Positions 4,652 to 5,536 of a stretch of 5,536 nt of DNA are shown piece after piece (the stretch's first letter is position 1; each line of letters starts with the position of its first letter). The position numbers and the translations under genes were made by a program. The stretch covers positions 1 to 5,536 of the forward strand of contig JAEYRQ010000236.1 of the NCBI GenBank assembly GCA_023435545.1, read 5' to 3'. The DNA comes from Pseudomonadota bacterium (GTDB lineage: Bacteria; Pseudomonadota; Alphaproteobacteria; Rhizobiales; Tepidamorphaceae). The notes under the pieces are model-generated. The model saw nothing but the letters and a program-made list of their open reading frames with translations, did no database searches and had not been told where the DNA came from.

Positions 4652-5211
4652 GCCGCCTCATCCCCCTCCGCTTCACGCCCGAGGACGCCGACAGGGCGCA
4701 TGCCGAATGGGGCTGCAACTGCGGCCCCGGCGCGATCGCCGCGATCTGCGGCCTGTCGCTCGACGAGCTGCGTCCCCATCTCGGCGACTTCGAGGCCAAG
4801 CGCTACACCAACCCGACGCTGATGTGGGCGATCCTGCGCAGCCTCGGGGTCGACTTCTCCTATCGCGGCGGCGATCTCGGCCGGGGCAGCTGGCCCGCCT
4901 ATGGCCTCGCCCGGATCCAGTGGGAGGGGCCGTGGACGGCCCCGGGCGTGCCGATGCGGGCGCGCTATCGATACACCCACTGGGTCGGCGTCTGCACCGC
5001 CGCGCCGGGCAAGCCAAGAGGCGCGGAGGGCGGGACGCCCGACATCGGTATCTGGGACATCAACGCGCTGGCCAACCGCACCGGCTGGTGCGCGCTGGCC
5101 GACTGGGAGCAAGGGATCGTCCCGCACATCCTCGAAGCCTGCGTCCCTCGCGCCAGCGGCGACTGGCACATCACCCATTCCGTCGAAGTCAACGCCGGAT
5201 CGCGCTCATGA
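4648..5211 (+). CDS. papain-like cysteine peptidase-fold protein (putative)
   Basis: This encodes 187 residues with no signal peptide. WGCNCGPGAIAAICGLSLDEL (21-41) looks like the active-site helix of papain-fold proteins: Asn24 then Cys25 followed by GPGA, where C39-type and related peptidases have a Q/N, a few residues, then CGP-A. THWVGV (110-115) supplies His111, and DIGIWDINA (132-140) gives Asp137 (or Asn139), in the usual Cys-His-Asp order. TNPTLMWAILRSLG (54-67) follows as the expected helical segment. The order and spacing suggest a peptidase, amidase or transglutaminase-like enzyme, but substrate and activity are unknown; a non-catalytic relative is possible. ATG 4648 overlaps the previous stop (ATGA), favoured over upstream starts. 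It could be a host-directed effector in the operon, which is inference. Confidence 0.7.
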   Translation: MSRLIPLRFTPEDADRAHAEWGCNCGPGAIAAICGLSLDELRPHLGDFEAKRYTNPTLMWAILRSLGVDFSYRGGDLGRGSWPAYGLARIQWEGPWTAPGVPMRARYRYTHWVGVCTAAPGKPRGAEGGTPDIGIWDINALANRTGWCALADWEQGIVPHILEACVPRASGDWHITHSVEVNAGSRS

Positions 5212-5432
5212 GCACCTTCGCCCGATCCGACCTGATCGACCTCGCGCTGGTGATCCACCACGAGACGCGGCCCGGCGAGGCCGATCTCGGGGCGGTGCTG
5301 GTGTCCGAGACCGGCGATCGGCGCAAGGCGGTGTGGCTGCCCAAGGAAGCGATCGAGATCGAGCGAAAGGGCGGCGTGACCGTGGTGGTCACCCTGCCGG
5401 AGCGGCTGGCAATCGAGAAGGGGTTGGTCTGA
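5208..5432 (+). CDS. hypothetical small protein
   Basis: This encodes 74 residues. The sequence has alternating hydrophobic residues in LALVIHHET, LGAVLVSE, AVWLPKEAIEIE and VTVVVTLPERLAIEKG, suggesting a small beta-rich domain; no known catalytic motif is visible. AVWLPK-type segments occur in uncharacterised phage proteins of rhizobia, by memory. Start ATG 5208 overlaps the previous stop (ATGA) and its stop TGA overlaps the next ATG by one base (TGATG), so it is inside the coupled operon. Function unknown. Confidence 0.75.
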   Translation: MSTFARSDLIDLALVIHHETRPGEADLGAVLVSETGDRRKAVWLPKEAIEIERKGGVTVVVTLPERLAIEKGLV

Positions 5433-5536
5433 TGCGTGATCTCGACCGCCTGATCCAGATCCTCGAAACCGCCAACGGCGCCGTCGTCAGCGAGGCCTTC
5501 GCGGCCGACTGCCGGCAGGCGGCGGCGCTGCTGAAG
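5432..5536 (+). CDS. hypothetical protein, 5' part only
   Basis: Thirty-five codons are visible before the window ends. The start ATG overlaps the preceding TGA by one base (TGATG). The visible residues, MRDLDRLIQILETANGAVV then SEAFAADCRQAAALLK, look like two amphipathic helices and could begin a small helical or DNA-binding protein, but too little is present to assign a family. GC-ending codons match the rest of the operon. Confidence 0.6.
   Translation, partial: MRDLDRLIQILETANGAVVSEAFAADCRQAAALLK

Noticed and set aside
1..5536. CRISPR array, tRNA, integrase, transposase or reverse transcriptase
   Set aside because: No spaced identical repeats beyond two units, no tRNA cloverleaf, and no motifs of these enzymes were found in any frame.

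Overview
The window reads as the early or accessory region of a prophage or related integrated element in a high-GC alphaproteobacterium, most likely of the order Hyphomicrobiales (Rhizobiales). The grounds are: GC-rich codon use with third positions almost all G or C; a run of small overlapping genes on one strand; an orphan MT-A70 adenine methyltransferase; small helix-turn-helix proteins; and dispersed palindromic repeats of a type common in these genomes. No integrase, terminase, structural, tRNA or rRNA gene is present, so 'prophage' is an inference from gene style and context.

Positions 1-676 hold no convincing protein gene. Positions 1-565 are packed with at least a dozen GC-rich inverted repeats, several directly abutting so that they could stack coaxially. 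The block ends in a 17-pair hairpin followed by TTCTTT, which looks like an intrinsic terminator on the + strand. I read this as a large structured non-coding RNA, or a very long structured leader, whose 5' end may lie outside the window. Positions 566-676 form a short leader with two tandem 21-bp repeats, after which third-codon-position GC jumps and coding starts at ATG 677.

From 677 to the window end, eleven genes run on the + strand with no gaps. Nearly every junction is an ATGA, GTGA or TGATG overlap, so they are probably one translationally coupled operon. In order: a small HTH protein with a coiled-coil tail (677-1015); a tiny Arg-rich protein (996-1184); a 303-residue unknown with a foreign-looking low-GC centre (1181-2092); a two-HTH protein whose linkers are built from dispersed palindromic repeats (2089-3126); an MT-A70 adenine methyltransferase (3123-3806); a basic, possible ribbon-helix-helix protein (3803-4093); an unknown (4090-4320); a secreted or membrane-anchored six-cysteine protein (4313-4651); a protein with a papain-like Cys/His/Asp pattern (4648-5211); an unknown (5208-5432); and the start of another gene (5432-end).

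The set suggests DNA-binding regulators, DNA modification for protection or regulation, and accessory proteins of unknown role. The most unusual parts are the structured RNA with its terminator ahead of the operon, the recombinant patch in the third gene, and the repeats absorbed in frame into the two-HTH gene.
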